Positions 63,501 through 64,000 of a DNA stretch of 64,000 nt are shown piece by piece (position 1 is the first letter of the stretch; each line of letters begins with the position of its first letter). The notes beneath the pieces were generated by a model. The model worked only from the letters and a program-made list of their open reading frames with translations, was not told where the DNA came from and did no database searches. The translations under genes and the position numbers were made by a program. Source of the stretch: Dioscorea cayenensis subsp. rotundata (Eukaryota > Streptophyta > Magnoliopsida > Dioscoreales > Dioscoreaceae); contig NC_052495.1 in assembly GCF_009730915.1 (NCBI RefSeq), forward strand, positions 1 through 64,000. Direction: 5' to 3'.

Positions 63501-64000
63501 CCTTAATTTTTTATCCCCATTCCCCAGTTAAAATTACCAGTATAGAAGATAGCACATCCAGATTTAGAATTTAACTGCATTTTTTTAGGGAAAAGAAAGA
63601 GGTGAGACGCTTGGCTGCGTGGGGTGTCATTAATGTTGTGAAAGCTACTTGGTTGGAGGAATGTGATCTAGCAAAGAGAGAGCTTCCTGTGTCATTGAGG
63701 CATGTTGTTTCTGATATGTTACCGCCCAAAGGTATGCAGTGATGACTTCTTTACCTTAAACTTCATTTCTGCTTATCCTTGCTAATAAGTTGGCATTGTA
63801 ATAACATTTTGTCTTGTTTATGGATTCAAATATTATTAACTTGTAATTTTCTTGTTCACTTTGTTGTCTCAACTCCTAAGCTTCTACATGCTCCACTTGG
63901 GAGACAGCAGCTGACTTTTGCTCCGGCAAGAAGTGTAAAAGCTTCTCTGGAACTTCTCACATGCCAATGAATACAGTCTCTGAGGATAGGACCTTTGAAC
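60564..64000 (+). CDS. MEI1: Multi-BRCT protein, TOPBP1/MEI1 homologue (partial, runs off the edge)
   Basis: Ten exons are visible: 60564-60740, 60828-60870, 61191-61312, 61874-61981, 62099-62243, 62612-62703, 62814-62907, 63028-63463, 63589-63731 and 63881 onward. They join in phase to 493 residues before the window ends. BRCT repeats lie at about 5-90 (FEGASVLLSRSLVPP), 100-190 (LASGFEKDEK ... VTWVYQCWTEHR) and 195-280 (FSGLTVCVTKIP ... VTRRWVHQSI), with a fourth starting near 375 (LSNCRILLLGL ... KATWLEECD). Between the third and fourth is an acidic Ser/Thr/Glu-rich linker ending AEDSETEDNDLYLS. The order fits plant MEI1/TOPBP1 proteins, scaffolds for DNA-damage checkpoint and meiotic repair that bind phosphopeptides in the nucleus. 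An in-frame ATG at 60360 would add 68 residues, but the MITE covers it; I prefer 60564, where homology starts. Intron 6 is AT-AC; the others are GT-AG. Confidence 0.93.
62704..62813 (+). other. AT-AC intron of the U12 class in the BRCT gene
   Basis: The exon ends ...GTT TCT GAT; the intron starts ATATCCTTT, the canonical U12 5' splice site, and ends GCAC before GCT CCT GGA GGG. CCTTGAC, a close match to the U12 branch-site consensus, is placed with its likely branch adenosine 10 nt before the intron's last base. Excision joins LVSD to APGGDKYMVAKRW, in frame and consistent with the family. No GT-AG choice gives this join. Confidence 0.93.

Overview
This is a 64-kb piece of a plant nuclear genome. 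It is AT-rich, with genes broken by many GT-AG introns, (TA)n and (TAA)n microsatellites, MITEs, a Mutator-like element (MULE) and plant-specific or plant-type genes (ARC5, NRPB10, mitochondrial IDH, MEI1/TOPBP1). A non-grass monocot such as a yam is my guess for the source; nothing in the window proves it.

Four genes look intact. Three lie head to tail on the minus strand: NRPB10 (RNA polymerase subunit, 42.8-44.7 kb), ARC5/DRP5B (chloroplast-division dynamin, 34.2-40.9 kb, 17 exons, 778 aa) and a catalytic NAD-isocitrate dehydrogenase (30.0-32.9 kb, 7 exons, 367 aa). The fourth is a multi-BRCT TOPBP1/MEI1 homologue on the plus strand, running off the right edge (60.6-64.0 kb). It contains an AT-AC intron of the U12 class. 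A glycine/lysine-rich ORF (8.7-9.4 kb) and a 106-aa ORF (3.15-3.47 kb) are probably expressed but unrecognised.

Layout. 0-8.5 kb: AT-rich DNA with the 106-aa ORF inside a repeat. 8.6-17.1 kb: the glycine-rich ORF followed by a decayed, inverted copy of NRPB10-ARC5-IDH. A deletion has fused NRPB10 exon 3 to ARC5 exon 4, and stops and frameshifts are present. 20.2-24.3 kb: a second copy of the 2.3-4.2 kb repeat, with a broken copy of the 106-aa gene and later insertions. 25.4-29.9 kb: mosaic of IDH 3' flank copies, repeated orphan promoter units and minisatellite DNA. 30.0-44.7 kb: the three intact genes. 45-50.7 kb: decayed relatives of the glycine-rich ORF with minisatellite expansions, a stray IDH intron fragment, two MITEs and a small NRPB10 fragment. 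50.7-52.0 kb: a Stowaway-type element with another element nested in it. 52.05-60.1 kb: a dead MULE carrying a Ulp1-protease-like gene on one arm and a MuDR-type transposase on the other. 60.1-64 kb: a Stowaway element, then the BRCT gene.

The main theme is repeated segmental duplication. A module [glycine-rich ORF + NRPB10 5' end] occurs three times. The inverted copy stops in IDH intron 1 at about 17.1 kb, and the next part of that intron appears in the same orientation at about 47.7 kb, as if the roughly 30 kb between them, including the intact genes, had been placed or inverted within the duplicate. The intact genes do not form a functional pathway together: they serve transcription, plastid division, the TCA cycle and DNA repair or meiosis.
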